DNA of 64,000 nt, taken from contig CACENB010000002.1 in NCBI GenBank assembly GCA_902561015.1, forward strand, positions 1 through 64,000, written 5' to 3'. A program made the position numbers and the translations under genes. The notes beneath the pieces were generated by a model. It saw only the letters and a program-made list of their open reading frames with translations. It was not told where the DNA came from and made no database searches. The DNA is from an uncultured Pelagibacteraceae bacterium. Lineage in GTDB: Bacteria; Pseudomonadota; Alphaproteobacteria; Pelagibacterales; Pelagibacteraceae. This document shows, piece by piece, positions 42,445-53,253 of the stretch. The first letter of the stretch is position 1; every line of letters starts with the position of its first letter.

Positions 42445-43517
42445 TGAGCTTGAAATGTGGGATCGTTGGTTTACCAAATGTTGGTAAGTCTACATTGTTT
42501 AATGCCTTAACAAATTCAAATAAAGCACAAGCTGCAAATTTTCCATTTTGTACAATTGATCCTAATATCGGTATTGTTGCTGTACCAGATGATAGGCTTG
42601 CTAGTTTAGCAAAAATATCCAAATCTAAAAAAATCATTAATACAACAATCTCATTTGTTGATATTGCAGGATTAGTCAAAGGTGCTTCAAAGGGTGAAGG
42701 TCTTGGAAATAAATTTCTTTCTCACATAAGAGAAGTTGATGCAATAATTCATATGATAAGATGCTTTGACTCGAATGATATACAAAATGTAAATTCAACT
42801 GTAGATCCAGTAAGAGATCTAGAAATTATTGAAACAGAAATGATGCTTGCTGACCTTGAGTCGATACAAAAAAGGCTAGAAAAAAACAATAAAAAAAATG
42901 TTGACGAGTCAATAATTAAAATTCTTGAGCATGCTTTAGAATGTATCAATAATGATAAGGATATTTCTGTATTAAAAAACCAATTTGATAAAAAACTATT
43001 AAATCAAAGTGGGCTTTTGTCACTAAAACCTAAAATATTTGTATGTAATGTTGATGAAAAAAGTGTTCAGAGTGGTAACAATTACTCAAAATCTTTTATA
43101 GATAAATTTGGCCAAGGAAACACATTAGTTATATCTGCTGATATAGAAAATCAAATTAACGAATTAGACATTGATGAAAGAAAAAACTATATGGATATGA
43201 TTGGTTTAAAGAGCACAGGGTTAAGTCTATTAATACAAAAAGCTTATAATATTCTCGGATTAGAAACTTACTTTACGTCTGGTCCAGAAGAAACTAGAGC
43301 ATGGACTATTAGAATAAATAGTACTGCGCCTGAGGCAGCAGGTGAAATTCATTCAGATTTTGAAAAAGGATTCATTAGAGCTGAAACAGTTTCATATAAT
43401 GATTTTATTAGTAATGAAGGTTGGGTGAATTCAAAAACTAATGGTAAAATGAGATTAGAAGGTAAAGATTATATTGTTCAAGATGGAGATATTCTAAACT
43501 TTCGTTTCAATACGTGA
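42444..43517 (+). CDS. ychF: Redox-regulated ATPase YchF
   Basis: GIVGLPNVGKSTLFNALT, FVDIAGLVKGASKGEGLGNKFLSHIREVDAI, TGS domain C-terminus. Confidence 0.96.
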   Translation: MSLKCGIVGLPNVGKSTLFNALTNSNKAQAANFPFCTIDPNIGIVAVPDDRLASLAKISKSKKIINTTISFVDIAGLVKGASKGEGLGNKFLSHIREVDAIIHMIRCFDSNDIQNVNSTVDPVRDLEIIETEMMLADLESIQKRLEKNNKKNVDESIIKILEHALECINNDKDISVLKNQFDKKLLNQSGLLSLKPKIFVCNVDEKSVQSGNNYSKSFIDKFGQGNTLVISADIENQINELDIDERKNYMDMIGLKSTGLSLLIQKAYNILGLETYFTSGPEETRAWTIRINSTAPEAAGEIHSDFEKGFIRAETVSYNDFISNEGWVNSKTNGKMRLEGKDYIVQDGDILNFRFNT

Positions 43518-44273
43518 CCAAATTCTTTTCATACTAAAATAAACTAAAATTGTAAGAATGATTAAATATACGATTGCTTTAAATCCCATTTTATGTCTAG
43601 ATTCTAGGTGTGGTTCTGCTGCCCACATCAAAAAAGTAGTTACATCTTTTGACATCTGTTCAACAGTAGCCTTTGTACCATCTGAGTACTCAATTAACCC
43701 ATCAGATAATTGATTGGACATTTTTATTTTATTACCGTACATATATTTATTGTAGTAAACACCATCATCTAAAGTAACTCCTGGTGGTGGATCTTCGTAC
43801 CCTTGTAATAATGAATAAATATAATCTACTCCACCTCCTCTTGCTTTAACCAACACAGACATATCAGGTGGATAAGCCCCTCCGTTAGCCGCTTGAGCTG
43901 CTTTTACATTATCATATGGCATTACAAATTTATCAGACAATTTTCCTGGTCTTGTAAACATCTCCCCATCAGAATTAGGGCCATCTGTTACTTCAAAAGA
44001 GGCTGCGATTGCTTTGGCCTCAGCTTCAGTAAATTCGGGGCCCCCTTCTTGGGCTAAATTTCGATAACTTAAGTACTTCATTGAATGACAAGAAGAACAT
44101 ACTTCTGTGTAGACATGATAGCCTCTTTGCAAAGCTGCTCTATCAAACTTACCAAATAAACCTTTAAAACTCCAATCAGTAGTCAAGTATTCGACTTTTT
44201 CTGCAGCATATACTTTAGGCAAAAAGGAAATTAAAAAGAAGATGTAAAAATATAATTTTAAGAGTTTTTTCAC
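43494..44273 (-). CDS. petC: Cytochrome c1
   Basis: Signal peptide, heme motif [17 protein letters not shown]-terminal TM anchor. Confidence 0.92.
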   Translation of the reverse strand: MKKLLKLYFYIFFLISFLPKVYAAEKVEYLTTDWSFKGLFGKFDRAALQRGYHVYTEVCSSCHSMKYLSYRNLAQEGGPEFTEAEAKAIAASFEVTDGPNSDGEMFTRPGKLSDKFVMPYDNVKAAQAANGGAYPPDMSVLVKARGGGVDYIYSLLQGYEDPPPGVTLDDGVYYNKYMYGNKIKMSNQLSDGLIEYSDGTKATVEQMSKDVTTFLMWAAEPHLESRHKMGFKAIVYLIILTILVYFSMKRIWSRIETKV

Positions 44274-45538
44274 TTTAACTTATCTAACCTACTATCATCT
44301 CTGGCGGCTGCTAAATTTGAAGAGCCACCTAAAACTGGTTCTGTAATGCTTAATGGAACTGGTAATGTTCTCTCCTTAAAGCCTAAAATAGGTAAAATAA
44401 CTAAAAAATGTAAAAAATAGTACGCGGTCGCTACTCTAGCAATAAGCAAATATAAACCTTCAGCAGGCATTGCTCCTACGTATCCCAAAATTAAAACATC
44501 AGCTACAAGGATCCAATAAAATTGTCTGTACAAAGGTCTAAATACTGCTGATCTTATTTTTGAGGTATCCAACCAAGGTAAGGCTGCTAAAATAAAAATA
44601 GCTGATAGCATTGCTATTACACCCATTAATTTATCAGGTACTGATCTTAAAATTGCGTAAAATGGTAATAGGTACCACTCGGGAACAATATGAGCTGGTG
44701 TAACAAGCGGATTTGCTTCTATATAATTATCTGCATGACCCAAAATATTTGGTGTATAAAAAACAAAAAAAGCAAAAACAATCATGAACATTAATAAAGC
44801 AAAAGCATCTTTTATTACTATGTAAGGATGAAAAGGGACAGTATCTTTAGAGGGTTTTTTAACATCTATACCAATTGGGTTATTATTACCTGGAACATGT
44901 AATGCCCATATATGAAGAACAACTAAACCTAAAATTAAAAAAGGAATTAGATAATGAAGAGTAAAAAATCTTGTCAATGTTGGGTTATCAACTGAATACC
45001 CTCCCCATAACCATGTTACAATACCTTCACCAACTAATGGAATCGCGCTAAACAAGTTTGTAATGACAGTTGCTCCCCAAAAACTCATTTGTCCCCAAGG
45101 AAGTACGTAACCCATAAAAGCTGCTGCCATCATTAATAAATAAATAATAATACCTATAATCCAGATTATTTCTCTTGGAGCTTTATAGGATCCGTAGAAC
45201 AAGGATCTAAATATATGTATATAGACAGCTAGAAAAAACATTGATGCTCCATTTGCATGAATGTATCTTATTAACCATCCATAATTCACATCCCGCATTA
45301 TATGTTCCACACTATCAAATGCCATATCGGCATGAGCAATATAGTGCATAGCAAGAACTAAACCTGTAACTATTTGGGTAACTAAACAAAAAGTTAGAAT
45401 ACCACCAAATGTCCACCAATAATTTAAATTCTTAGGAGTTGGATAATCAGTTAAGTGGTTTGCTAAAGTTAATAATGGTAATCTATCATTGAACCATTTT
45501 CCAAAATTTGACTTAGGTGTATATTCGTGATCACTCAT
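44270..45538 (-). CDS. petB: Cytochrome b of bc1 complex
   Basis: [65 protein letters not shown]. Confidence 0.96.
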   Translation of the reverse strand: MSDHEYTPKSNFGKWFNDRLPLLTLANHLTDYPTPKNLNYWWTFGGILTFCLVTQIVTGLVLAMHYIAHADMAFDSVEHIMRDVNYGWLIRYIHANGASMFFLAVYIHIFRSLFYGSYKAPREIIWIIGIIIYLLMMAAAFMGYVLPWGQMSFWGATVITNLFSAIPLVGEGIVTWLWGGYSVDNPTLTRFFTLHYLIPFLILGLVVLHIWALHVPGNNNPIGIDVKKPSKDTVPFHPYIVIKDAFALLMFMIVFAFFVFYTPNILGHADNYIEANPLVTPAHIVPEWYLLPFYAILRSVPDKLMGVIAMLSAIFILAALPWLDTSKIRSAVFRPLYRQFYWILVADVLILGYVGAMPAEGLYLLIARVATAYYFLHFLVILPILGFKERTLPVPLSITEPVLGGSSNLAAARDDSRLDKLK

Positions 45539-45543
45539 AGTTT

Positions 45544-46053
45544 TTATCCGATCTTAATGGTATTAGCGTTAACAAATTCATATTTAGGAATTTCCATGTT
45601 TGTAGGTGCCGGTCCTTTTCTAATTCTTCCAGAGATATCGTAATGAGATCCATGGCATGGGCAAAACCAACCGTTGTAATCACCTTTTTGGTCTAAGGGT
45701 ACGCAACCTAAATGTGTGCATACTCCAAGCATTACAAGCCACTCTGGATTTTTAGCTCTATCCTCATCTTTCTCTGGATGTTTCAAATCTTTTAGCTCGA
45801 CTGCTTTTGCTTCATTAATTTCGTCTTGAGTTCTTCTTCTAATAAAAACAGGTTTACCCCTCCACAAAACTGTAATAGTTCTTCCTGGGTTCATTGAGCT
45901 CACATCTACTTCAGTACTAGCTAAAGCCTTAACTGAAGCGTCTGGATTCATTTGATCTATCATCGGCCAAACTGTAGCCCCTACTCCTACAGCTCCAAAT
46001 GCAGCTGTAGCTGTAAATAAAAAATCTCTTCTTTCAGTTTTTTTTTTAGACAT
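45544..46053 (-). CDS. petA: Rieske iron-sulfur protein
   Basis: CTHLGCVPL and [25 protein letters not shown] Tat-like signal. Confidence 0.95.
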   Translation of the reverse strand: MSKKKTERRDFLFTATAAFGAVGVGATVWPMIDQMNPDASVKALASTEVDVSSMNPGRTITVLWRGKPVFIRRRTQDEINEAKAVELKDLKHPEKDEDRAKNPEWLVMLGVCTHLGCVPLDQKGDYNGWFCPCHGSHYDISGRIRKGPAPTNMEIPKYEFVNANTIKIG

Positions 46054-46145
46054 CTTTAAATTTAATTAAATATACTCAAAATAGATTTTTTCTACTTAAA
46101 TATATGTTTCATATAATATAAAATATTTAATTTACTACTGAAAGA

Positions 46146-46622
46146 ATGACACATAATAGTTCAATATTTACAGGGCCCAAAATTGCTTTATTTGAACCTG
46201 ATATACCCCAAAATACAGCAGCTATAATAAGAACTTGTGCTTGTCTTGGGGCAGAATTAGAAATTATAGAGCCATGTGGCTTCTTGTTAAATGATAAGAG
46301 ATTTAAAAGGGTTGTAATGGATTATATGGACAATAAAGAGATTAAGTTTTATCAAAGCTTCGATAGATTTTATAAAGATAAAAAGAATCATAGAATTGTA
46401 TTGATGACAACTAAGGCTTCTATTTCTTATACTAAATTTAAGTTTGAAAAGAATGATACTATTTTATTCGGGAGAGAAAGTGCTGGGGTACCTGAAAAAG
46501 TACACGGATTAATTAAAAACAAATTAAAGATACCTATGAAAAATAATAAAAGGTCGCTTAATATTTCATCATCTGTTGCTATTATTTTAGCTGAGAGCCT
46601 AAAACAAACAAATTTAATTTAA
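46146..46622 (+). CDS. trmL: tRNA (cytidine/uridine-2'-O)-methyltransferase TrmL-like
   Basis: SPOUT: IALFEPDIPQNTAAIIRTCACLG, LFGRESAGVPE, RSLNISSSVAIILAE. Confidence 0.9.
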   Translation: MTHNSSIFTGPKIALFEPDIPQNTAAIIRTCACLGAELEIIEPCGFLLNDKRFKRVVMDYMDNKEIKFYQSFDRFYKDKKNHRIVLMTTKASISYTKFKFEKNDTILFGRESAGVPEKVHGLIKNKLKIPMKNNKRSLNISSSVAIILAESLKQTNLI

Positions 46623-46623
46623 T

Positions 46624-47451
46624 ATGGATTTAGACATTAGAAAAGATTTAGCAAGTAATTGGTTTAAAACTTTACAAGACTCAATATGTCATAGCATAAT
46701 TGAGCTGGAAAAAAATAAAATTAAATTTAAATCAACAACATGGAAAAGAAATCAAAAAAAAGATGAAGGTGGTGGTGAATATAGAATACTTAAAGATGGA
46801 AAAATATTTGACAAAGTAGGTGTAAATTTTTCAAAAGTTTATGGAAAATTTCCAAAACATTTTCAAAAACAAATTCCAGGAGCTGAGAAAAATCCAAATT
46901 TTTGGGCATCAGGTATTTCTGTAGTTATGCATATGAAAAACCCTCTAATTCCAGCGATGCACTTTAATACTAGGTATATTTGCACATCTCATGATTGGTT
47001 TGGTGGAGGTATGGATGTCACTCCATCCAAAAAAGATGAAAATGAGAAAAAGGAATTTCACAAAATATTAAAAAAGATGTGTAATCGTCATAACAAAAAA
47101 TATTATCCAAAATATAAAAAATGGTGTGACGAATATTTTTATTTACCTCACCGAAAAGAAGCAAGAGGTATTGGAGGAATTTTTTTTGATTACAAAAAAA
47201 ATGATTTTGAAAAAGATTTTAAATTTGTCAGGGAAGTCGGTACCACATTTGAATTAATATTTAAAAAAATTATCAAAAAAAAGTTAAAAAAAAAATGGAC
47301 TTTAAAAGATAAGGAAATGCAATATATAAAAAGAGGTAGGTATACAGAATTTAATTTGCTTTATGATAGAGGAACAAAATTTGGATTGCAAACAAGTGGA
47401 AATGTTGAGGGTATTTTAATGTCGTTACCGCCTATTGCAAAATGGAAATAA
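46624..47451 (+). CDS. hemF: Oxygen-dependent coproporphyrinogen III oxidase
   Basis: PAMHFNTRYI, WFGGGMDVTPS, YLPHRKEARGIGGIFFDY, RGRYTEFNLLYDRGTKFGL. Confidence 0.96.
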   Translation: MDLDIRKDLASNWFKTLQDSICHSIIELEKNKIKFKSTTWKRNQKKDEGGGEYRILKDGKIFDKVGVNFSKVYGKFPKHFQKQIPGAEKNPNFWASGISVVMHMKNPLIPAMHFNTRYICTSHDWFGGGMDVTPSKKDENEKKEFHKILKKMCNRHNKKYYPKYKKWCDEYFYLPHRKEARGIGGIFFDYKKNDFEKDFKFVREVGTTFELIFKKIIKKKLKKKWTLKDKEMQYIKRGRYTEFNLLYDRGTKFGLQTSGNVEGILMSLPPIAKWK

Positions 47452-47452
47452 A

Positions 47453-47929
47453 ATGGATAAAGAGCCAATCACTTTAAACGGTTTAAATAAACTTAAAGAG
47501 GAACTAATTTTTTTAAAAGAGAAAAAACGTCCTAAAATTGTTGCCGCAATTGCTGAAGCACGCTCACATGGAGATTTAAAAGAAAATGCTGAGTATCATG
47601 CTGCTAAAGAGGAACAATCTCATAATGAGGGGAGAATTACTGAAATTAATGACATAATTGCAAGAGCAAATGTCATTGATGTTACAAAATTAAATAATGA
47701 CGGCAAAGTTATTTTTGGATCAACAGTTTTTTTGGAAAATTTAGATACAGGTGAAAAAATAAATTATAAGATTGTTGGAAAGGATGAGGCAGATCTCAAA
47801 AATAAATTAATTTACTATCAATCACCAATAGGAAGAGGGCTTATTGGAAAAAATAAAAATGATCTAGTCGAAATTAGTACTCCTGCTGGTAAAAAAAACT
47901 TTGAAATTAAAGATGTTAAATATATTTAA
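47453..47929 (+). CDS. greA: Transcription elongation factor GreA
   Basis: LKEELIFLKEKKRPKIVAAIAEARSHGDLKENAEYHAAKEEQ; ATG at 47453. Confidence 0.95.
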   Translation: MDKEPITLNGLNKLKEELIFLKEKKRPKIVAAIAEARSHGDLKENAEYHAAKEEQSHNEGRITEINDIIARANVIDVTKLNNDGKVIFGSTVFLENLDTGEKINYKIVGKDEADLKNKLIYYQSPIGRGLIGKNKNDLVEISTPAGKKNFEIKDVKYI

Positions 47930-49200
47930 TTATTAATTATGTTTTCAATCTGTTGCTCTGATATTTGAAAATTATTTTCGATCCATTTACTCTCAATAAG
48001 TTTTAGTTTTTCTCCTAACATTTTTCCCTCTGGAATATCGTATTTTGACATTAAAAAATCTGCTTTAAACGGCATTGTAGGTAAAGATTTTATTTCAAAT
48101 TTGCTAATTAATGCCAATATATTGTTATCTAATTTGTTAGTTTTTAATATCCTATAATTTAGAATATCCAAGACTGTCTCTTTGCCTGAATGATAAAAGA
48201 TCAAATTTAAATTTTTTTCAGTAAAAGTTTTTGAAGTTATTTTTTTTTTATAAAAATCACTTAAATTTCTAATTCTTTTTTGGTCCTTTTTAGATAGATT
48301 AAATTTATAAATGAAATACTCCACATTATCAGTTTCATCGATAATTAATAATGAAATGATAAAAATAAAATCAACTTTAGAGAGCATATCCTTTAGATTA
48401 GTATTTAGCTTAGAAAAAATATTAAATTGTTTTAGTTGAGGAAAAACTGAGACTAAAATTTCTAAAATTATTTTATCTTTTGATAAACTTTCTAACACAT
48501 TTGGTTTGAGAATCTTTCTTAGTTCATCTATCAGTCTTTCTTTAGAAAGATTTGCGATGCCCATAAGATTCATTTTTAAAACTTTAACAATTTTAGGATC
48601 ATGTGGTTGTTTAGAATAATTTAAAAAAAATCGTAAATATCTTAATATTCTCAAGTAATCCTCTTTAATTCTTTTTTCTGGGTTACCAATAAAATTAATT
48701 TTACCCTTTTTAATATCCTCATAACCGTTGTATGGATCAAATAAGTTGCCCTCTTTATCTGAATAAATAGAATTGATGGTGAAATCTCTTCGCGAAGCGT
48801 CGGTTTTCCAATCTTTAGAAAATTTGACTTTTGCATGACGGCCATCAGTTAAAATATCTTCTCTTAAACTCGTAATTTCAAATTTACTATCCCCTATTAT
48901 TGCTGTTATTGTGCCATGATCTATTCCACTCTCATAGAATTCAACGTTGCTTTTTTTGAGTGCAGAACAAACCTCAGTTGGATCTATATTTGTTGCTAAA
49001 TCGATATCATCAAAATTTTCATTATTTATAACTTTTCTTATGCAACCACCAACATATCTAAGTTCACTTGTAGATGAATAAGAATTGATAATATTAAATA
49101 TTTGAGACACAGGGGTTTTTTTGGATATGTTCCTTATTTTCTTGCTTACGAGGTCTAGATTATTTCGTCTGAAAAAAAATTTGTCTATTAAACTTTTCAT
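47926..49200 (-). CDS. cca: CCA tRNA nucleotidyltransferase / poly(A) polymerase family
   Basis: ELRYVGGCIRKVINNENFDDIDLATNI, RRDFTINSIYSDKEG, NFIGNPEKRIKEDYLRILRYLRFF. Confidence 0.92.
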   Translation of the reverse strand: MKSLIDKFFFRRNNLDLVSKKIRNISKKTPVSQIFNIINSYSSTSELRYVGGCIRKVINNENFDDIDLATNIDPTEVCSALKKSNVEFYESGIDHGTITAIIGDSKFEITSLREDILTDGRHAKVKFSKDWKTDASRRDFTINSIYSDKEGNLFDPYNGYEDIKKGKINFIGNPEKRIKEDYLRILRYLRFFLNYSKQPHDPKIVKVLKMNLMGIANLSKERLIDELRKILKPNVLESLSKDKIILEILVSVFPQLKQFNIFSKLNTNLKDMLSKVDFIFIISLLIIDETDNVEYFIYKFNLSKKDQKRIRNLSDFYKKKITSKTFTEKNLNLIFYHSGKETVLDILNYRILKTNKLDNNILALISKFEIKSLPTMPFKADFLMSKYDIPEGKMLGEKLKLIESKWIENNFQISEQQIENIINN

Positions 49201-49203
49201 ATT

Positions 49204-49277
49204 TGGCTGGGGCGCTAGGATTCGAACCTAGGATGCAGGTACCAAAAACCCGTGCCTTACCGCTTGGCTACGCCCCA
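49204..49277 (-). tRNA. tRNA-Gln(UUG), CCA encoded
   Basis: Minus strand: TGGGGCGTAGCCAAGCGGTAAGGCACGGGTTTTTGGTACCTGCATCCTAGGTTCGAATCCTAGCGCCCCAGCCA; anticodon loop TTTTGGT within CGGGT/ACCTG stem; T-arm GGTTCGAATCC. Confidence 0.93.
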
Positions 49278-49310
49278 ATATAAAATTGATATAACACAAA
49301 AAAATAAAAT

Positions 49311-50153
49311 TTATATAGTTTTTGAGCTTATACACCAATATTTTGTATAATCTTTATTAAATTGTCTAAGTGCTTTGTCGCATTTTTTTTTAGAATTATA
49401 ATAGGCAATAAAAGCCGATCCAGAGCCAGTCATTCTTACAAACTCAGGATTATACAAATTTGTTAAGTAAATTTTAATTTTTTTCAAAATCGGGTGTTTA
49501 ACCAAGACAATTTCCTCTAGGGAATTACTCATTTTTTTTAAAAAATTAAGATTAAACATTTTTTTTCGTGGAGTATTAAAGTTGGCAGTATCATACTTTC
49601 TTACATCTGCGTAAATAGCTTTTGTCGAGCAGCCAAAATTAGGTTTAACAACTAATGTGTATAATTTTATACAATTTTTGAATTTTTTAGTCTGGTTTTT
49701 AGAAGTTAAAACTTGATAATCATTAGTTAATCCTAAAATAACATCTGATCCTAAATATCTAGCTATTGAACGAATTTTTTCTTTGTCTAAAGAGAATATT
49801 TTTTCCTTAACAAAATAATTAAGAATACTGGCGGCATTCATTGAACCCCCTCCTAAGCCAGACTGTTGCGGTACATGCTTGACTATCTCGATATGAAATT
49901 TTTCTTGAAGTAATTTTTTTTTATCAAGTATTTTTAATAATTGAGTAACACTGTTTTTCGAGCCAATATTTTTAGAAAATTTGCCTCTAAATTTTACAAT
50001 ATGATTTTTTTTTTTAATTTTTCTTATGAGAATAAGATCATAGATATTTATGAAAGCGACTAGGCTTTCTATTTTATGGAGCTTTGACGATTTACCTACA
50101 ACATTTAGTGCTAAATTAATTTTAGCATATGACTTGATCTTCTTAAATTGCAT
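49311..50153 (-). CDS. ispE: 4-diphosphocytidyl-2-C-methyl-D-erythritol kinase
   Basis: SYAKINLALNVVGK, VPQQSGLGGGSMNAASIL, VRMTGSGSAFIAYY. Confidence 0.92.
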   Translation of the reverse strand: MQFKKIKSYAKINLALNVVGKSSKLHKIESLVAFINIYDLILIRKIKKKNHIVKFRGKFSKNIGSKNSVTQLLKILDKKKLLQEKFHIEIVKHVPQQSGLGGGSMNAASILNYFVKEKIFSLDKEKIRSIARYLGSDVILGLTNDYQVLTSKNQTKKFKNCIKLYTLVVKPNFGCSTKAIYADVRKYDTANFNTPRKKMFNLNFLKKMSNSLEEIVLVKHPILKKIKIYLTNLYNPEFVRMTGSGSAFIAYYNSKKKCDKALRQFNKDYTKYWCISSKTI

Positions 50154-50156
50154 TAA

Positions 50157-51845
50157 TTAAGATTTTTTTATACCTCTTATTAATTTAAGATTAATTTTAT
50201 CTTTCATATCTTTCTCTGCTTTTTTCATTTTAAGTACATTTTTCCAAAAATATCTTGCTTGTATTTTTTGGTCTAATTTCCATAAGATATCACCATAGTG
50301 ATCATTTACTATTGGATCTTCAGGCATCAACTCTACTGCTCTTTGCAAAAATTTTTCAGCTTTAGAATAATCCTCTATTAAATAATAAGCCCAACCAATT
50401 GAATCAATTATATATGGATCATTACTTTCTAACTCATAGGCTATTTTAAGCATATCTAATGCTTCATCTATTTTATAATCTCTCTCAAGCCATGAATATG
50501 CTAAGTAATTTAAAACGTAGGCATCATTTGGTTCTATATTTAAAGACATTAACAAATCTTTATCTGATTTCTCGTATTCACCGATTCTCTCATAGCTTCC
50601 GCCCCTTCTGTAAAGTATATCAGCTTTAACTATGTTATTATCGTTTAGATCCTCAATTACTTTTGAATAATATTTTATTGCATTTTCATAATCTTTAGAA
50701 CTTTTATAAAAGTTAGCTATATCAAAAATCATCTTATGATTATGTTTTTTAATTTTGTTGAATTCAGAGGTTATAAAAGCAACTGACCTTTTTTTGTTAT
50801 TATCTTCCTTGGCAATAATTTGTGCTTCTTTTTTAATACGAAACCAATAATAAATATTATCTACTTTATCAAATCCTTTTAAAATTTTTTTTGCTTTAAC
50901 AAAATCTTCATTAAAGTAATAATTTTCAGCTACTAAAGACAAATTATATATAAACTTTGGATTTAAATAATTTGAGAGATATAAATAAAAATTAGATTTT
51001 TCAAAATCGTCTTGAGATGAATAAAGATTAGAGACCAAAAATAAAAATTCACTAATTACGTGATTGTGATTTTTGCATGAAAATATATTAGTAAATTTTT
51101 CATATTTTCTATCCTCCACCCAGTTTTTAGATTGGGATATTAATAATTTAGAATTTATATAATCATATTCTGATAAAACATTATGAATAATAGAAAATCT
51201 CTCTTTTTCGATTAAATAACTGGTATAAAAAAACACGTATCTTGAGTAATCAGAGTCACTTTTATTAATTACCTCTAGAAAATAATTTTCAGTATTTTTG
51301 TCGTCTAAATAGCATTTTTGAAAAGCATCTGAAATTTTCGATAAATTTCCGTAACTTGTTCTGTTTTCAAAATAGTTTTTTTCTTTAAAAACATAGATGT
51401 ATTCTTTTAAAATATTAAGAATTGCCAACTTCAATTTTTCTTCATTGAAAAAATCTGTTACTCTATTTAGCTGATCGTAGGCATCATCAAAATTACCACG
51501 TTTTAAACTATCGATAATTAATAACAAATATGCATCAAAAAATTCTGTATTTTCTTTTTCTTTATTTAACCTAATAACATTGATCGCTTGAGAAACTTTA
51601 TTTTCTAATACTAAACTTGTTACATATCTTTTTAAATATGGATCATGCTGATTAATCAATATTTTTGATGAATTATAAAAATTCAATGCATCAGAATTTT
51701 TCTTATTTTCGAAAGCAACTATCCCAGAAAAATAATTTGATAAATTTCTTGGATTGAAATTATTGAAACTATTGCTTTTAGAATAAAGATGAGTCTGATA
51801 GAATAGTACAATTATTATTGCTGTTAAAACCTTTTTTAAATACAT
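50157..51845 (-). CDS. TPR-repeat protein with signal peptide
   Basis: Repeats such as ADILYRRGGSYERIGEYEKSDKDLLMSLNIEPNDAYVLNYLAYSWLERDYKIDEALDMLKIAYELESNDPYIIDSIGWAYYLIEDYSKAEKFLQRAVELMPEDP. Confidence 0.88.
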   Translation of the reverse strand: MYLKKVLTAIIIVLFYQTHLYSKSNSFNNFNPRNLSNYFSGIVAFENKKNSDALNFYNSSKILINQHDPYLKRYVTSLVLENKVSQAINVIRLNKEKENTEFFDAYLLLIIDSLKRGNFDDAYDQLNRVTDFFNEEKLKLAILNILKEYIYVFKEKNYFENRTSYGNLSKISDAFQKCYLDDKNTENYFLEVINKSDSDYSRYVFFYTSYLIEKERFSIIHNVLSEYDYINSKLLISQSKNWVEDRKYEKFTNIFSCKNHNHVISEFLFLVSNLYSSQDDFEKSNFYLYLSNYLNPKFIYNLSLVAENYYFNEDFVKAKKILKGFDKVDNIYYWFRIKKEAQIIAKEDNNKKRSVAFITSEFNKIKKHNHKMIFDIANFYKSSKDYENAIKYYSKVIEDLNDNNIVKADILYRRGGSYERIGEYEKSDKDLLMSLNIEPNDAYVLNYLAYSWLERDYKIDEALDMLKIAYELESNDPYIIDSIGWAYYLIEDYSKAEKFLQRAVELMPEDPIVNDHYGDILWKLDQKIQARYFWKNVLKMKKAEKDMKDKINLKLIRGIKKS

Positions 51846-51856
51846 TGGTATATTCT

Positions 51857-52576
51857 ATGTCTAAAAAACCCCTAAATCAAAATACTAAATTTACGCAAGA
51901 TTTCATTAAAACATTTGAGACAGATTTTATCTTCAATAATGAGCCACAAAATAGATATAAAGATTTAAAAAGTGATCTGATTAATTTAAACTCGCAAAAA
52001 AAACAAAAACTATCTAATCTTAAAAATCAAATAAATACAATTGAGGATTGCAATCTAAAGAAAGCTTCAAAAAATCTTTTATTTAGTAGAGGAAATATCA
52101 ATAGTTCTATTATGTTAATTGGCGATGCACCTGGTGAAGAAGAGGATGAGTCTGGGTTACTTTTTCAAGGTGATGTAGGAAAACTTTTAAAAAAGATGCT
52201 CTTAGCTATCAATGTATCGATGGATAATATTTATTTAACTTATTCAATAAACTATAAGACAACTGATGAAAGAAAACCTAATACTAGTGATATAAAAAGA
52301 TATTCTAAATTTTTGAAAGAACATATTTCAATAATTAATCCACAAATGTTAATTCTAATGGGTGGAACTGCGATGGAGGCTGTCACTGGGTTAAAGAGTA
52401 AAATTTCAGATGAAAGAGGGAAATGGAAAGAAATAATTATAGGAAGTAAAACAGTCCCCTTAATGATTAGTTACAGTCCATCATATTTAATTAGATTTCC
52501 GGAGAACAAGAAATATTCTTGGGAAGATTTAAAAATTATTAAGCAAAAAATTCAAGATCTAAATATAAAGTTTTAA
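51857..52576 (+). CDS. Uracil-DNA glycosylase, family 4-like
   Basis: IMLIGDAPGEEEDESGLLFQGDVGKLLKKML, DNIYLTYSINYKT, ISYSPSYLIRFP; likely start at 51857 (ORF opens 51818). Confidence 0.85.
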   Translation: MSKKPLNQNTKFTQDFIKTFETDFIFNNEPQNRYKDLKSDLINLNSQKKQKLSNLKNQINTIEDCNLKKASKNLLFSRGNINSSIMLIGDAPGEEEDESGLLFQGDVGKLLKKMLLAINVSMDNIYLTYSINYKTTDERKPNTSDIKRYSKFLKEHISIINPQMLILMGGTAMEAVTGLKSKISDERGKWKEIIIGSKTVPLMISYSPSYLIRFPENKKYSWEDLKIIKQKIQDLNIKF

Positions 52577-53145
52577 TGAAATTAATTGCTGGAGTTGATG
52601 AGGTTGGACGTGGAAGTTTAGTGGGACCTGTATATGCAGCGGCTGTAGTTTTAAATCACTCGATAAACAAAAAACTATTAAAAGACTCTAAAAAGTTATC
52701 AAAAAAAAGAAGAGAAATTTTAGCTCAGTATATCAAAAAAAATTCTACATGGGCCATAGCAAAAGCATCGATCAGTGAGATTGAAAAAAAAAATATCTTA
52801 CAGGCTAGTTTGATGGCAATGAAAAGAGCAATACTTAAATTAAAAAAAAAACCCTCAATGATTTTTATTGATGGAAATAAATTACCAAAGATAGAAAACT
52901 ACAAACTTAAATCTGTAATCAAGGGAGATCAAAAAATACCATCAATTTCTGCTGCATCAATTATTGCAAAAGTGGCTCGTGATAATTTTATTTCAAAATT
53001 AGGTATCAAATATAAAAGTTACTCATGGGGAGAAAATTATGGGTATGGAACAAAAAAACATTTAAGAGCTATCAAAAAGTTTGGGACCACAGTTCATCAC
53101 AGAAAGACTTTTTCACCTTTAAATAAATTAAATACCTCAAAGTAA
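52576..53145 (+). CDS. rnhB: Ribonuclease HII
   Basis: IAGVDEVGRGSLVGPVYAAAVVL, KDSKKLSKKRR, AASIIAKVARD. Confidence 0.96.
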   Translation: MKLIAGVDEVGRGSLVGPVYAAAVVLNHSINKKLLKDSKKLSKKRREILAQYIKKNSTWAIAKASISEIEKKNILQASLMAMKRAILKLKKKPSMIFIDGNKLPKIENYKLKSVIKGDQKIPSISAASIIAKVARDNFISKLGIKYKSYSWGENYGYGTKKHLRAIKKFGTTVHHRKTFSPLNKLNTSK

Positions 53146-53188
53146 TAAACACTAGATATAGGTATTTCTAAAATAAAATACACAAATT

Positions 53189-53241
53189 GAGTCTTCATAA
53201 TTCAATCATAGGTTGACCCAAGAATCTTTTTCGAGTCTAAT
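53189..53241 (+). promoter_or_regulatory. Predicted ccrM promoter with three GANTC sites
   Basis: TTGACC 53213-53218, 17-nt spacer, TCTAAT 53236-53241; GANTC at 53189-53193, 53222-53226, 53233-53237 (last overlaps the -10). Confidence 0.55.
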
Positions 53242-53253
53242 TTATTTTTATAA

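Noticed and set aside
43494-43517. ychF/petC 3' overlap as an error
   Set aside because: Short convergent overlaps are common here (pilC/rsbW-like, envZ-like/ubiK-like), consistent with genome streamlining.
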